From positions 62,001 to 126,000 of the forward strand of contig NZ_JAIBOA010000013.1 in the NCBI RefSeq assembly GCF_019458805.1: DNA of 64,000 nt. The letters run 5' to 3'. Of this stretch, positions 32,024-40,218 are shown one piece after another. Source of the stretch: Actinomadura parmotrematis (GTDB lineage Bacteria > Actinomycetota > Actinomycetes > Streptosporangiales > Streptosporangiaceae). The notes under the pieces were generated by a model, which did no database searches, was not told the origin of the DNA, and worked only from the letters and a program-made list of their open reading frames with translations. A program made the position numbers and the translations under genes. Positions within the stretch are counted from its first letter, which is position 1. Every line of letters starts with the position of its first letter.

Positions 32024-32983
32024 CTACAGCCCCCGGATGAAGTCGATCATGGCGGCGGACGTCTCGGCGGGCCGCTCCTGCTGCGTCCAGTGCCCGGCGC
32101 CCGGCAGCCACACGGTGCCGCGCAGGTCCGGGACCGCGTCGCCCAGCCGGTCGATGGCCTCGCGCGCGCCGGGCGCCATGGTCACCATGTCGCGGTCGCC
32201 CGCGACGTACAGCGCGGGCGGGGTGATCGGGGCGCGGTGCCAGGCGGCGGTGAGCTCCCAGCTGCGGTCCAGGTTGCGGTACCAGTTGAGGGGGCCGGTG
32301 AAGCCGCTCTCCTCGTACTCGGCGACGTAGGTCGCGATGTCCTCGGCGGTGAGCCAGCCCGGCAGCCGCCCGGGCTCGGGGCAGGCGTCCAGGAACCCGC
32401 CGCCGTCGGGGACCACCGGGACGAGGCCGTCCGGCGCGTCGCCGGACGCGGCGAACAGCAGCCGCCGGAACGTCGCGGCGCGGTCGCGGTCGAGCTCGGC
32501 CTCGGGCACGTCCGGCCGCTGGAAGTAGACCATGTAGTAGCCCTCGCCGACGACGTGCCGCATCGCGGCGACGGGCGGCCGGGACGCGCGCGGGCGGTGC
32601 GGCACCGACAGGCCGATCACGCCGCGCACCTTGTCGGGGCGCAGCTGCGCGGTGGCCCAGGCGACCGGCGCGCCCCAGTCGTGCCCGGCGACGACGGCGG
32701 TCTCCGCGCCGAGCGCGTCGATGAGCCCGACGGCGTCCCCGACCAGGTGCAGCATCGTGTACTGGTCGGTCTCCTTGGGGCCGCCGGTGCGCGCGTAGCC
32801 GCGCTGGTCGGGGGCGACGGCGTGGAACCCGGCCTCGGCGAGCGCGGTGAGCTGGTGCCGCCAGGAGTACCAGCACTCGGGGAAGCCGTGCAGGAGCAGG
32901 ACGAGCGGCCCCTCCCCCGCCTCGGCGACGTGCATCCGCAGCCCGCTCCGCGACGTCACATGGCGGTGCGTGATATCGGTCAT
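32024..32983 (-). CDS. Alpha/beta hydrolase, epoxide-hydrolase type
   Basis: 319 aa from ATG 32983 behind GGAGG. Oxyanion motif HGFPECWYSWRH, nucleophile elbow GHDWGAP (Asp nucleophile, as in epoxide hydrolases and dehalogenases), the acid in GDRDMV and His in GAGHWTQQE. The HGFPE..W and Asp nucleophile favour soluble epoxide hydrolase over esterase. Cap-domain tyrosines are available (YYMVYF). Cytosolic detoxification or catabolism is likely; the substrate is unknown. Confidence 0.87.
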   Translation of the reverse strand: MTDITHRHVTSRSGLRMHVAEAGEGPLVLLLHGFPECWYSWRHQLTALAEAGFHAVAPDQRGYARTGGPKETDQYTMLHLVGDAVGLIDALGAETAVVAGHDWGAPVAWATAQLRPDKVRGVIGLSVPHRPRASRPPVAAMRHVVGEGYYMVYFQRPDVPEAELDRDRAATFRRLLFAASGDAPDGLVPVVPDGGGFLDACPEPGRLPGWLTAEDIATYVAEYEESGFTGPLNWYRNLDRSWELTAAWHRAPITPPALYVAGDRDMVTMAPGAREAIDRLGDAVPDLRGTVWLPGAGHWTQQERPAETSAAMIDFIRGL

Positions 32984-33102
32984 CGGTCCTCCGCGGTGAT
33001 CGCCGGTGTGCGCCCGGTCCCCGACACTGCCACACGTGCCCGGCCGGCCGCCCCCGCGCCCCTCCCCCGGGCGGGCCCGCGCCCACATCGGTGGGCGGCG
33101 GA

Positions 33103-33121
33103 ATGTGTCGGGCGTCCACAT
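33103..33121. promoter_or_regulatory. ATGTG-N9-CACAT operator upstream of bdhA
   Basis: Perfect dyad ATGTG (33103-33107) - nine bases - CACAT (33117-33121). TACATA at 33140-33145 could be the -10, putting the dyad over the -35 region and a transcription start within a few bases of the bdhA ATG (33156). The same dyad occurs at 44934-44952 and with one changed base at 38965-38983 and 45025-45043. Additional lone half-sites lie at 33084-33088. Confidence 0.6.
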
Positions 33122-33155
33122 GGGAGCGGGCGGGCGGCCTACATAGGTTCGCCCC

Positions 33156-33938
33156 ATGACGAGCGGAACCCCCCAGCCCCCCGCCGCGCAGGGGCTGGAC
33201 CTGACGGGCAGGCGCGCGCTGGTGACCGGCGGGGCGAGCGGCATCGGCCGCGCCTGCGCCCGGCGCCTCGCCGCCGCCGGCGCCCACGTGACGGTGGCCG
33301 ACATCGACGCCGAGGCGGCCGAGGCCGCGGCGGCGGAGTTCGGCGGCACCGCCGTCGCCGCCGATCTGGCGGACCTGGACGGGCTGGAGGCGCTGTCCCG
33401 CGACGCCGACGTCCTGGTCAACAACGCCGGGCTGCAGCACGTCGCGCCGCTGGAGGAGTTCCCGCCCGAGACCTTCTCCCGCATCCTGGCGATCATGCTG
33501 GAGGCGCCGTTCCGGCTGGTGCGCGGCGCGCTGCCCGGCATGTACGGGCGGGGCTGGGGCCGCGTCGTCAACATCTCCTCGGTGCACGGCCTGCGCGCGT
33601 CCCCCTACAAGGCCGCCTACGTGACCGCCAAGCACGGCCTGGAGGGCCTGTCCAAGGTCATCGCGCTGGAGGGGGCGGCGCACGGCGTCACGTCCAACTG
33701 CGTGAACCCCGCCTACGTGCGGACGCCGCTCGTCGAGGGGCAGATCGCCGACCAGGCCCGCTCGCACGGCCTGGCGCCCGAGCGGGTCGTCGAGGACGTC
33801 ATGCTGGCGCGGGCGGCGGTGAAGCGGCTCATCGAGCCCGCCGAGGTCGCCGAGATGGCCGCCTACCTGTGCTCACCCGCGGCGTCGATGATCTCCGGGG
33901 CCTCGCTGACCATCGACGGCGGCTGGACGGCGCACTGA
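33156..33938 (+). CDS. bdhA: D-3-hydroxybutyrate dehydrogenase (SDR family)
   Basis: 260 aa. NAD site LVTGGASGIGRACARRLAAAGA, DVLVNNAGLQHVAPLEEFP (the GLQHVAP..EFP segment is characteristic of 3-hydroxybutyrate dehydrogenases), catalytic Ser in NISSVHGLRAS, Tyr/Lys in YKAAYVTAKHG, and CVNPAYVRTPLVEGQI. Oxidises D-3-hydroxybutyrate to acetoacetate with NAD+. A PucR-type regulator follows after 2 bp, and the promoter holds the dyad shared with the PHB depolymerase and the livK/scoA region, so it belongs to the proposed PHB-utilisation regulon. Confidence 0.9.
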   Translation: MTSGTPQPPAAQGLDLTGRRALVTGGASGIGRACARRLAAAGAHVTVADIDAEAAEAAAAEFGGTAVAADLADLDGLEALSRDADVLVNNAGLQHVAPLEEFPPETFSRILAIMLEAPFRLVRGALPGMYGRGWGRVVNISSVHGLRASPYKAAYVTAKHGLEGLSKVIALEGAAHGVTSNCVNPAYVRTPLVEGQIADQARSHGLAPERVVEDVMLARAAVKRLIEPAEVAEMAAYLCSPAASMISGASLTIDGGWTAH

Positions 33939-33940
33939 TA

Positions 33941-35842
33941 ATGTCCCGCATGTCGCCCGGTGTCTTTCTCGAACTGCTCGCCCGCGACGCCTCCCCCGTG
34001 GAGTACGAGGGCCCGCTCGTCGAGGCCCGCGCGGCGGGCGCCGCCCCGGCGGTGCTGGCGGAGCTGGAGCGCGCCAAGCTCGCCGCGCTGCGCGTCCGGG
34101 CGTCCCTGGAGCGGCACGCCCGCCGCGAGGCGCGCCTCACCGCGCTGTTCGACACCGCCGGCGACCTCGCCGCGCTCCGCGACGTGGACGCGGTGCTCCG
34201 CGCCATCGTCCGCCGCGCCCGCCGCCTGCTGGACGCCGACATCTCCTACATCGCGCTGAACGACGATGAGGCCGGGCACGCCTACATGCGCGTCACCGAC
34301 GGGTCGGTGTCGGCGGCGTTCCGGCGGCTGAAGCTGCCGATGGGGTCGGGCCTCGTCGGGCTCGTCGCGCAGACCGCCACCCCCTACTCCAGCCCCGACT
34401 ACCTGACCGACGCGCGCTTCAACCACCGCGGGTTCATCGACGCGGCGGTCGGCGAGGAGGCCCTCGTGGCGATCCTCGGCGTCCCGATGCGGCTCGGCGG
34501 CAAGGTCCTCGGGGTGCTGGCGGCCGCCAACCGCACCGAGCGGCCCTTCGACCAGGAGGACGTCACCCTCCTCGCCTCGCTCGCCGCGCACGCCGCCGTC
34601 GCCCTCGACAACGCCCGGCTGCTGGAGGAGACCCGCACCGCGCTGGAGGAGCTGAGCGTCGCCAACGAGGACGTCCGGGCGCGCGGCGAGGCCGTCGAGC
34701 GCGCCGCGCAGGCCCACGACCGGATGACCGACCTGGTGGTGCGCGGCGGCGGCATCCAGGGCGTCGCCGCCGTCGTCACCGAGGTGCTCGGCGGCGCGCT
34801 GCACGTCCTGGACGCCGACGGCCGCGAGCTCGCCGCCGTCGGCGCCGCCGGGGAGCTGGCGCCCGCGCGGGCCGCCGACGCGGCCGCCGCCGCGTCCCGC
34901 ACCCCCGGCCACGCGGTGGCCTGCGGCGACCTGTGGGTCGCGGCGTTCTCCAGCGGCGAGGAGCGGCTCGGCACGCTGGTGCTGCGCGAGGCGGGCGAGC
35001 TGAGCGGCGCCGACCAGCGCATCCTGGAGCGCGCCGCGCTCGTCGCGGCCCTCCTCCGGCTGTTCCGGCGGAGCGCCGCCGAGGCCGAGGGCCGCGTCCG
35101 CGGCGAGCTGCTCGGCGACCTGCTGGACGAGCGGACCGGCGACCTGGACGGCCTGCGCGACCGCGCCCGCCGCGTCGACGTCGACCCCGACGCCCCGCAC
35201 GTCCTCGTCGCGGTCCGCCTCACCGGCGGCGAGGACGAGCCGGGGCGCCGCCGCCGCGCGGCGTTCTGGGCGTCCTCGCACGCCGCCGCCCAGCGCGGCC
35301 TCGCGACCGCGCGCGGCGACGAGGTCGTCCTGATGCTGCCGGGCGACCGTCCGGGCGCCGCCGCCCAGCACGTCGCGCAGCAGCTCGGCGCGTCCCTCGG
35401 CGTCCCGGCGACGGCGGGCGCCGCCGGGCCCGTCAAGGCCCTGGACGGCGTCGCCGCCGCCTACCGCGAGGCGCAGCGCTGCGCCCGCGCCCTCGTCGCC
35501 CTGGACCGCCACGGCGACGGCGCGGGCGCCGCCGAGCTCGGCTTCGTCGGCTTGCTCATCGGCGACGAGCACGACGTCGCCGGCTTCCTCGGCGGCGCCC
35601 TCGGCCCCGTCCTCGCCTACGACGAGCGGCGGGGCACCGACCTGGCGGGCACCCTGGAGACCTACTTCGGCACCGGCGCCAGCACCGCCCGCACCGCCGA
35701 GCGCCTGCACATCCACGTCAACACCGTCGCCCAGCGCCTGGACCGCATCGCTCGCCTCCTCGGGCCCGACTGGCAGTCCCCGTCCCAGGCCCTGGAGATC
35801 CAGCTCGCCCTCCGCCTGCACCGCCTGCACCGCCCCGCCTGA
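33941..35842 (+). CDS. GAF-PucR/CdaR-family transcriptional regulator
   Basis: 633 aa from ATG 33941 (a second in-frame ATG at 33950 is possible). GAF sensor at about 75-235 (ADISYIALNDDEAGHAYMRVTDG ... VLGVPMRLGGKVLGVLAAANRTERPF), coiled linker, a second sensor-like part, and a C-terminal PucR HTH (TLETYFGTGASTARTAERLHIHVNTVAQRLDRIARLLG). It starts 2 bp after bdhA, so it is co-transcribed and likely autoregulated. A good candidate for the protein that reads the ATGTG-N9-CACAT dyads, with 3-hydroxybutyrate or an acyl-CoA as ligand (inference). Confidence 0.85.
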   Translation: MSRMSPGVFLELLARDASPVEYEGPLVEARAAGAAPAVLAELERAKLAALRVRASLERHARREARLTALFDTAGDLAALRDVDAVLRAIVRRARRLLDADISYIALNDDEAGHAYMRVTDGSVSAAFRRLKLPMGSGLVGLVAQTATPYSSPDYLTDARFNHRGFIDAAVGEEALVAILGVPMRLGGKVLGVLAAANRTERPFDQEDVTLLASLAAHAAVALDNARLLEETRTALEELSVANEDVRARGEAVERAAQAHDRMTDLVVRGGGIQGVAAVVTEVLGGALHVLDADGRELAAVGAAGELAPARAADAAAAASRTPGHAVACGDLWVAAFSSGEERLGTLVLREAGELSGADQRILERAALVAALLRLFRRSAAEAEGRVRGELLGDLLDERTGDLDGLRDRARRVDVDPDAPHVLVAVRLTGGEDEPGRRRRAAFWASSHAAAQRGLATARGDEVVLMLPGDRPGAAAQHVAQQLGASLGVPATAGAAGPVKALDGVAAAYREAQRCARALVALDRHGDGAGAAELGFVGLLIGDEHDVAGFLGGALGPVLAYDERRGTDLAGTLETYFGTGASTARTAERLHIHVNTVAQRLDRIARLLGPDWQSPSQALEIQLALRLHRLHRPA

Positions 35843-35878
35843 TCGCGGAACGGAACCGGGACGTGTAGAGTCCCGGTC

Positions 35879-36355
35879 ATGCGGATGGGCGAGGGCGTGG
35901 AGTGGGGCCTGCACTGCTGCGTGACGCTGGGCTGGCTGCACGCCGAGGCGCCGGTGCCCACCCGGCGGCTGGCGGCCTGGTTCGACCTCCCGCAGGAGTA
36001 CCTGAAGAAGCGCCTGCAAGCGCTCGGCAGGGCGGGGATCCTCGCGTCGAGCCCGGGCGCGCGCGGCGGCTGGTCGCTCGCGCGGCCGCCCGAGCGGATC
36101 ACCATGATGGAGGTGGTCGCGGCCCTGGAGGACGGGCTCGACGCCTTCACCTGCACCGAGGTGCGCCGGCGCGGCGCCGGTGCGCGCGGCGGCGGGCCGG
36201 AGCTCGGCGGGACGTGCGGCGTCGCCGCGCTCATGCGCCGCGCCGAGATGGCCTGGCGCCGCGAGCTCGCCGCCCACACCATCGCCGACCTCATGGCGCA
36301 GAGCCCCGAGAGCGCCGCGCGGACGCACCGCAACTACCGGCACCTGACCGGCTGA
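35879..36355 (+). CDS. Rrf2-family regulator
   Basis: 158 aa. EWGLHCCVTLGWLHAEAPVPTRRLAAWFDLPQEYLKKRLQALGRAGILASSPGARGGWSLARPPERITMMEVVAALE is an Rrf2 winged helix. Family members such as IscR and NsrR use three Cys for an Fe-S cluster in the next segment; here only two lie in that place (FTCTEV and GTCGVA) plus a Cys pair at the N-terminus, so cluster binding is doubtful. Forty-six bp upstream of an MFS gene that it probably controls. Confidence 0.82.
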   Translation: MRMGEGVEWGLHCCVTLGWLHAEAPVPTRRLAAWFDLPQEYLKKRLQALGRAGILASSPGARGGWSLARPPERITMMEVVAALEDGLDAFTCTEVRRRGAGARGGGPELGGTCGVAALMRRAEMAWRRELAAHTIADLMAQSPESAARTHRNYRHLTG

Positions 36356-36401
36356 CCCCCACCGCTCCGCTCCGGCGGGGCCGTTCACGGAAGGAACAGG
36401 G

Positions 36402-37598
36402 ATGGCGAATATCCCGATAGCTCGACCAGGGGAGCGGATGGACGCCGCGCCGCGCGGGCTCGGCGCGACGGCGATCCTGGCGCTCGGCACGTTCGCGGTC
36501 GGGACGGACGCCTACGTCGTGGCCGGGTTCCTGCCCGCCATGGCGCGCTCGCTGCACGTCTCGCAGGCGGCCGCCGGGCAGTCGGCGACGGTGTTCGCCG
36601 TCACCTACGCCGCGCTGTCGCCCGTCCTCGCGACGCTGCTGGCGCGCGTGCCGCGGCGGGCGCTGCTGGCGGGCGCGCTGGTCGTCCTGGCCGCCGCCAA
36701 CCTGGGCTCGGCGCTCGCGCCGAACCTGGCGACACTGCTGGTCACGCGCGTGCTGGCCGCCGCGAGCGCGGCCGCGTTCACTCCCAACGCGGGCGCGGTC
36801 GCCTCGGCGCTGGTCGCGCCCGCGCAGCGGGCCCGCGCGCTCGCCGTGGTGATCGGCGGGCTGACGGTGGCGACGGCGCTCGGCGTCCCCCTCGGCAACC
36901 TCGCCGAGAAGGCCCTCACCTGGCGCGCCGCGCTCGGGCTGGTCGCGGCGCTCTGCGCGGTGGCCGCCGCCGGGGTGTCCGCGGCCCTGCCGCCGCTGCC
37001 CGGCGCCCCGCCCGTCCCGCTGCGGAGGCGGCTCGCGGCGCTGCGGAACCCGGGGGTGCTCGCGATCCTGCCGCTGACGGTGATGGGGATGGCCGCCGCG
37101 TACGGGCTCTACGTGTACGCCGTCCCGGTGCTGCACGCGCTCGGCGCCGGGGGCGGCGCGGAGGCGTGGCTGCTGTTCCTGTACGGCGTCGGGGCGGTCC
37201 TCGGCAACCTGCTGGCCGGGGCGCGGATCGACCGGGACGGCCCCGCCCGCGTCCAGACCGCCGGCTACGCCGGTCTCGCCCTGACGCTGGCGGCGCTCGC
37301 CTGGGCGGCGGGCGCGGGCGTGCGGCTGCTGCCGCTGACCGCGCTGCTGATGGCGGCCTGGGGCGTCACCACCTGGTTCCAGACCCCCGCCCAGCAGATC
37401 CGGCTGATCACCGTGGCGCCCGAGGACACCGCCGTGGTCATCGGCCTGAACGCGGCCGCGCTGTACGGCGGCATCGCGCTCGGCACCGTCCTCGGCGGCG
37501 CCCTGCTGCCCGGCGGCGCGTCCCGCGCGCTCGGCGCCTGCGCCGGGCTGGCGCTGCTCTGCCTGGTCTACCAGCGCGCCACCCGGCGCCACGGCTGA
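36402..37598 (+). CDS. MFS transporter, DHA1-like
   Basis: 398 aa, ATG behind AAGGAAC. Twelve hydrophobic segments with the family pattern: motif-A-like loop LLARVPRRALLAGALVVLA between TM2 and TM3, and TM5 motif VVIGGLTVATALGVPLGNL as in drug/proton antiporters of the YdhP/AraJ type. Inner-membrane exporter; substrate unknown. Paired with the Rrf2 gene. It interrupts the PHB-related genes but carries no copy of their operator. Terminator 37599-37636 follows at once. Confidence 0.87.
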   Translation: MANIPIARPGERMDAAPRGLGATAILALGTFAVGTDAYVVAGFLPAMARSLHVSQAAAGQSATVFAVTYAALSPVLATLLARVPRRALLAGALVVLAAANLGSALAPNLATLLVTRVLAAASAAAFTPNAGAVASALVAPAQRARALAVVIGGLTVATALGVPLGNLAEKALTWRAALGLVAALCAVAAAGVSAALPPLPGAPPVPLRRRLAALRNPGVLAILPLTVMGMAAAYGLYVYAVPVLHALGAGGGAEAWLLFLYGVGAVLGNLLAGARIDRDGPARVQTAGYAGLALTLAALAWAAGAGVRLLPLTALLMAAWGVTTWFQTPAQQIRLITVAPEDTAVVIGLNAAALYGGIALGTVLGGALLPGGASRALGACAGLALLCLVYQRATRRHG

Positions 37599-37636
37599 CC
37601 CGGCGCGCCGCCCTCGGGGGCGGGCGGCGCGCCGGG
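37599..37636. terminator. Bidirectional terminator between MFS gene and PHB depolymerase
   Basis: Perfect 15-bp arms CCCGGCGCGCCGCCC (37599-37613) and GGGCGGCGCGCCGGG (37622-37636), eight-base loop. Begins directly after the MFS stop and lies 14 bp before the end of the convergent depolymerase gene. Confidence 0.85.
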
Positions 37637-37650
37637 TCAGGGCCGGGGCG

Positions 37651-38898
37651 TCAGCACTGGCCGTCGGCGATGACCCAGTAGTTCGTGCCGGTCTGCTTGA
37701 GGGTGTGGGTCACCAGGACGTTCCAGAGGCCCATGTTCTGGTCGGAGCCGTTGGCGTAGGCGTAGCCGCCGGACTGGTGGGCGCGGCCCGCGGTCGTGTG
37801 GGCGTAGTTGCTGGCCGTGACGCAGACGGCCGGGGTGGTGGGGGTCGGCGTGGGCGTCGGCGTGGGCGTCGGGGTGGGCGTGGGGGTCGGGGTGGGCGTG
37901 GGGGTCGGGGTCGGGGTCGTGGGGGTGCCGGGCTGGTCGAGGCCGAAGTACCGGGCGTCGTAGTAGGCCGAGCAGATGCTGTCCAGGAAGTACGCGCCCG
38001 CCGTCCCGCACTGGGTGGCGCCGGTGCCCGGGTCGACGGGCGTGCCGTGCCCCTGCCCGGCGATCTTGTAGAGGCGGACGGCGTCGTCGCCGTACTTCTC
38101 CAGCGTGGTGCCCGCCGGCAGCGTCTCCGTCGAGGCGGGCGTGGCGGAGACCCCGGCGACGTTGGTGAACTGGTCGCGCAGCTCGGTGCCGTTCGCCGAG
38201 TTCACGACGTAGTCGGCCTGCCCGTGCCAGATCGCGACCTTGGGCCGGGTGCCGGTGAAGCCGGGGTCGGCGTTGCGGACGAGGTCGCCCCACTGCTGCG
38301 CGGTCTTGCTCACGGCGCCGTTCATGCAGGTGCTGGTCGAGGCCGGCGGCGAGCACCGGTAGGGCAGGCCGGACGCGATCGAGCCGCCCGCGAACAGGTC
38401 GGGGTAGGTCGCGAGCATGACGGCGGTCATGGCGCCGCCCGCCGACAGGCCGGTGACGTAGACGCGGCGCGCGTCCAGGCCGTAGGTGGACGTGGCGTAC
38501 TGCACCATCCGCGCGAGCGACAGCGCGGCGCCCTGGCCGCGGTTGATGTGCGCCTCCTGGTACCACTGGAAGCAGTTCGACGGGAAGGACGAGGAGTCGA
38601 CCCGCTCGGCGAACACGACCGCGAACTTGTCCTGGTCGGCGAACTTCGTCCAGCCCGAGTTGGCGTAGTAGTCGTTGGCGGTCTGCGTGCATCCGTGCAG
38701 CGCCAGCACCATCGGCGCGCCGGCGGGCAGCCCGTCCGGCCGGTAGACGTACATGTTGAGGCCGCCGGGGTTGGACCCGAATCCGGTGACCTTGGTGAGC
38801 GTGGCGGCCCGCACGGGGGTGGTGGAGAACCCGAGAAGCACGACGGCCGAGGCCGCGCCGACGAGCAGCGCGAGCCCCAGCCGGAGGAGGTTCTTCAT
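37651..38898 (-). CDS. phaZ: Secreted polyhydroxybutyrate depolymerase with (TP)n linker and C-terminal binding domain
   Basis: 415 aa from ATG 38898 behind AAAGGAG. Signal peptide 1-31 (KNLLRLGLALLVGAASAVVLL, cut near RAA). Catalytic domain about 32-320: VTGFGSNPGGLNMYVYRP, oxyanion HGCTQ, nucleophile GLSAGG (Ser152), KVAIWHGQADYVV (Asp region) and AGQGHGTPVDPG (His), as in type-1 short-chain PHA depolymerases. Residues about 323-356 are a Thr-Pro repeat linker; the last 59 residues (from VCVTASNYAHTTAGRAH to IADGQC, two Cys) look like a small polymer-binding module. Extracellular. Its promoter has the ATGTG-N9-CACAA dyad. The esterase family also holds other polyester/acetyl esterases, so the substrate is inferred from family plus context. 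Confidence 0.85.
   Translation of the reverse strand: MKNLLRLGLALLVGAASAVVLLGFSTTPVRAATLTKVTGFGSNPGGLNMYVYRPDGLPAGAPMVLALHGCTQTANDYYANSGWTKFADQDKFAVVFAERVDSSSFPSNCFQWYQEAHINRGQGAALSLARMVQYATSTYGLDARRVYVTGLSAGGAMTAVMLATYPDLFAGGSIASGLPYRCSPPASTSTCMNGAVSKTAQQWGDLVRNADPGFTGTRPKVAIWHGQADYVVNSANGTELRDQFTNVAGVSATPASTETLPAGTTLEKYGDDAVRLYKIAGQGHGTPVDPGTGATQCGTAGAYFLDSICSAYYDARYFGLDQPGTPTTPTPTPTPTPTPTPTPTPTPTPTPTPTTPAVCVTASNYAHTTAGRAHQSGGYAYANGSDQNMGLWNVLVTHTLKQTGTNYWVIADGQC
37832..37922. repeat. Imperfect 6-bp tandem repeat encoding the Thr-Pro linker
   Basis: GTGGGC/GTCGGC/GTCGGG hexamers repeat about fifteen times and encode (Thr-Pro)n on the minus strand. Copy number is likely to vary between strains by slippage. 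Confidence 0.8.
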
Positions 38899-38964
38899 GG
38901 AACCGCTCCTTTCCGAACAGCGGGGGATTTCCCGCCATTCAAGGACGTGTCCCACGCCACTCAT

Positions 38965-38983
38965 ATGTGCGGCGCCCCCACAA
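38965..38983. promoter_or_regulatory. ATGTG-N9-CACAA operator upstream of phaZ
   Basis: ATGTG (38965-38969), nine bases, CACAA (38979-38983): one base from the perfect dyad before bdhA and in the livK/scoA region. Read towards phaZ, TTGAAT (38942-38937) begins 23 bp past the dyad and could be the -10, giving the same geometry as at the other sites. Confidence 0.5.
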
Positions 38984-39006
38984 AAGGCGGCGCCTTTATG
39001 GGTCCA

Positions 39007-40218
39007 TTACCACGTGAAATTGTTCACGAGGTCGCCTTCGACCGGGAGCGGGAAGGTCGCCGACGCGGGCGGCGCCGCGCCGTCCTCGACCCAGCGCTCC
39101 AGCGCCTCGAACACCGCGCGGAACACCGGCAGCAGCGGCCGGACGCGCCCCGGGAACAGGTCGTGGTAGCCGTCCACGTGGTTGCCGCCCTCGATCCGGT
39201 AGAGCCGGTGCAGGCCGCCGTGCCCGGCGGCGCGGACGAGCGCGGCGTACGGGTCGGCGTGCAGGGAGATCGGCAGCAGCGCGTCCAGGGTGCCGTGCAG
39301 CGACAGCAGCGGGCGCCCGATCGCGCCCGTCAGCGAGATCCGCTCGACGCCCTCGCGGACGGACGCCGGCCGCGCCGCGTAGTCGTAATCGGCCTCGGCC
39401 CCTGAATAGCCGGGATCGAAAACGGCCCGGTAGGTGCGCTGCGTGAATTCCCAGTAGACCTGGTCGTGCGCCTCCCACAGGAATTCCGAGGCGGCCGGCA
39501 GCCCGGCCTTCTCCATTCCCGCGAGCGCCTCTTCGGACCGCCCGTCCCGCCACTGCGGGTAATGCCGCAGCACGGCCGGCAGATGGGTCAGCAGGTTCGG
39601 GCCCTCGGCGCGCCAGAAGGGCCCCTCCCAGTCCACTCCCCCGTCGTACAGGTCGGGCCGGTTCTCCAGCTGCCAGCGCGTCAGGTAGCCGCCGTTGGAG
39701 ATGCCCGCCATGTAGACGCGGCGCGGCGCGCCGCCGTAGTGGGCGGCGACGGTCTGCGCGGCGGCCTCGGCGAGCTGCGTCGTCCGCCGGTGCCACTCGG
39801 CGATGGCGTCGCCCGGCGCGCCGCCCGCGGTGAAGAACTCCGGGCCGCTGTTGCCCTTGTCGGTGCAGGCGTAGGCGTAACCGCGCGCCAGCGCCCAGTC
39901 GCCGATCAGGACGTCGGGCGCGTACTGGCGGCGGACGCCGGGCGCGCCGGTGACGACGAGGCCGCCGTTCCAGGCGTCGGGCAGGCGCAGCACGAACTGC
40001 GCGTCGCGGTCCCAGCCGTGGAAGGGGTTCAGCCGCGTCGCCGACGGGAAGTGCCCGTCGATCTGGACGCCCGGCACGCCCGAGGGGTTGCGCGTCCCGG
40101 CGGCGTGCAGCCAGGCCCAGTCGTCGGGTTCGGTGTGGCGGCCGGCCGCCAACCCGGCCGTGATGAGGTCGGGCAGGCGGGCCGAGACCTGGCGCGCGGC
40201 GCCGGGGACGGCCGTCAC
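39007..40218 (-). CDS. Alpha/beta hydrolase coupled to the ABC importer; candidate 3HB-oligomer hydrolase
   Basis: 403 aa; GTG 40218 overlaps the stop of the LivM-type permease (GTGA), so it is the last gene of the importer operon. No signal peptide: cytosolic. Nucleophile GISNGGYLTRWQLENRPDLYDGGVDWEGP, acid in LHGTLDALLP, His in GGNHVDGYHD. The SNGG elbow and following DGGVDWEG recall 3-hydroxybutyrate-oligomer hydrolases and tannase-like esterases (memory of the families, not an alignment). With a secreted PHB depolymerase next door and 3HB dehydrogenase and SCOT genes around it, intracellular cleavage of imported 3HB dimers/oligomers is the best guess. Confidence 0.7.
   Translation of the reverse strand: MTAVPGAARQVSARLPDLITAGLAAGRHTEPDDWAWLHAAGTRNPSGVPGVQIDGHFPSATRLNPFHGWDRDAQFVLRLPDAWNGGLVVTGAPGVRRQYAPDVLIGDWALARGYAYACTDKGNSGPEFFTAGGAPGDAIAEWHRRTTQLAEAAAQTVAAHYGGAPRRVYMAGISNGGYLTRWQLENRPDLYDGGVDWEGPFWRAEGPNLLTHLPAVLRHYPQWRDGRSEEALAGMEKAGLPAASEFLWEAHDQVYWEFTQRTYRAVFDPGYSGAEADYDYAARPASVREGVERISLTGAIGRPLLSLHGTLDALLPISLHADPYAALVRAAGHGGLHRLYRIEGGNHVDGYHDLFPGRVRPLLPVFRAVFEALERWVEDGAAPPASATFPLPVEGDLVNNFTW

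Noticed and set aside
37840..37920. Short repeats as a CRISPR or minisatellite array
   Set aside because: They are 6-bp units in frame inside phaZ and encode the Thr-Pro linker; no spacers.
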